A stretch of DNA of 64,000 nt from Fen-671 sp963794745 (lineage in GTDB: Bacteria; Actinomycetota; Acidimicrobiia; Acidimicrobiales; Palsa-688), in assembly GCA_963794745.1 (NCBI GenBank), contig CAWCEZ010000011.1, positions 124,001 to 188,000 of the forward strand, in the 5' to 3' direction. Within the stretch, counting starts at the first letter, position 1. Each line of letters opens with the position of its first letter. The notes under the pieces are model-generated. The model saw nothing but the letters and a program-made list of their open reading frames with translations, was not told where the DNA came from and searched no databases. Below, piece by piece: positions 63,404-64,000 of this stretch. The translations under genes were made by a program, and so were the position numbers.

Positions 63404-64000
63404 ATGGTGGCGGTAACCGACAAAGCCATCGAAAAGCTCAAGGTCATGATCAGTTCGGGCGAGCTGCGCCCTGGCCAGCGGCTCCCGCGTGAGCCCGACC
63501 TGGCCGCCAGCCTCGGGTTGTCGCGCAGCTCGCTCAGAGAGGCGGTGCGCGCCCTTTCGCTGGTGCGGATCCTCGACGTACGCCAGGGCGACGGCACCTA
63601 TGTTTCGGACCTGTCTGCGGAGTCGCTCGTCGACACCCTCAGCTTCATCGTCGAGTTCCAACACGACTCGTCGGTGCTCGAACTGCTCGAGGTACGCAGG
63701 ATCCTCGAACCAGCTGCATGCGCACGCGCCGCCAGAGAGATCACTAAAGATGCGTTGGCCGAGCTCGAAAAAATTCTCGGGCTCGTGACGATCCAATCTC
63801 CGATCGTGGAGCTGGTTGCGGCGGACGTGCAATTTCACGCCGCGATCGCGTCCGCCTCGGGCAACTCGGTGCTCGCTTCGTTGATCGACAGCCTCTCCGG
63901 CTCGACCCAGCGGGCCCGGGAGTGGCGGGGCATCACCCAGGAGGGCTCGGGCGCCAGGACCCTTTACGAGCACCAGGCGATATTCGAGGCGATCCGCTCC
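63404..64000 (+). CDS. FadR/GntR-family regulator (runs off the right edge)
   Basis: Start ATG 63404 behind GGGAGGGGAGCC; 199 codons are visible, without stop. The N-terminal winged helix (AIEKLKVMISSGELRPGQRLPREPDLAASLGLSRSSLREAVRAL ... GDGTYVSD) is followed by the all-helical FCD domain (LLEVRRILEPAACARAA, VAADVQFHAAIASASGNSVLASLI). These carry a metal-binding site that senses organic acids. The divergent position makes fucD and the SDR its likely targets, with a sugar-acid effector. Confidence 0.9.
   Translation, partial: MVAVTDKAIEKLKVMISSGELRPGQRLPREPDLAASLGLSRSSLREAVRALSLVRILDVRQGDGTYVSDLSAESLVDTLSFIVEFQHDSSVLELLEVRRILEPAACARAAREITKDALAELEKILGLVTIQSPIVELVAADVQFHAAIASASGNSVLASLIDSLSGSTQRAREWRGITQEGSGARTLYEHQAIFEAIRS

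Overview
The window is high-GC DNA from an actinobacterium, most likely of the class Acidimicrobiia. The evidence is the whiG-rpsB-tsf-pyrH-frr-cdsA-dxr-rseP-ispG gene order, a pgsA-patA-pimA phosphatidylinositol mannoside cluster, a membrane LysM-BTAD regulator, and long Ala/Pro/Gly-rich tails on housekeeping proteins. No tRNA, rRNA, CRISPR array or insertion sequence was seen. Many genes, including essential ones (infB, rpsB, pgsA), carry a single-base frameshift that splits one clear protein over two frames. I read most of these as base-calling or assembly errors in a draft sequence and annotate the whole gene across the break.

Layout. 1-9.8 kb: mixed accessory genes (site-2 protease running off the left edge, DUF1015 protein, Gly-rich secreted protein, dienelactone hydrolase, DUF6295 protein, SGNH lipoprotein, membrane LysM-BTAD regulator with a downstream membrane protein). 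9.9-12.9 kb: PIM biosynthesis (pimA, patA, pgsA, minus strand). 13.1-15.2 kb: an EF-G-like GTPase. 15.3-20.0 kb: a giant secreted S53 (sedolisin) multidomain protein. 20.3-27.6 kb: the rimP-nusA-ylxR-infB-ylxP-rbfA-truB operon (minus) behind a terminator-like hairpin. 27.8-30.3 kb: Smr, WYL regulator, DinB, NUDIX. 30.4-41.5 kb: isoprenoid, lipid, translation and cell-cycle genes (ispG, rseP, dxr, cdsA, frr, pyrH, tsf, rpsB, whiG, xerC, minus strand).

42-64 kb is a large deoxy-sugar catabolic island. It encodes a recognisable non-phosphorylating L-fucose route: mutarotases (FucU, RhaM-like), an aldo/keto reductase resembling L-fucose dehydrogenase, a fuconolactonase-type amidohydrolase, L-fuconate dehydratase (FucD), and an SDR fitting 2-keto-3-deoxy-L-fuconate dehydrogenase. 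It also holds a two-subunit UxaA-type dehydratase, an RraA-like protein, an ABC importer (binding protein and two permeases, no ATPase), a Gfo/Idh oxidoreductase, another aldo/keto reductase, a zinc alcohol dehydrogenase, and an in-frame PfkB kinase-GatZ fusion. A LacI-family regulator and repeated CGTTTAC operator-like sites link several of these transcripts. A FadR-type regulator is divergent from fucD at the right edge.

The most unusual parts are three. One is the kinase-GatZ fusion, which may carry two consecutive sugar-phosphate steps. The second is an operon joining the sugar permeases to a class III CoA-transferase, a leaderless solute-binding-protein homologue and a MaoC hydratase. 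The third is the absence of the usual FAH-type hydrolase for the end of the fucose pathway, while UxaA and RraA proteins sit in the same regulon.
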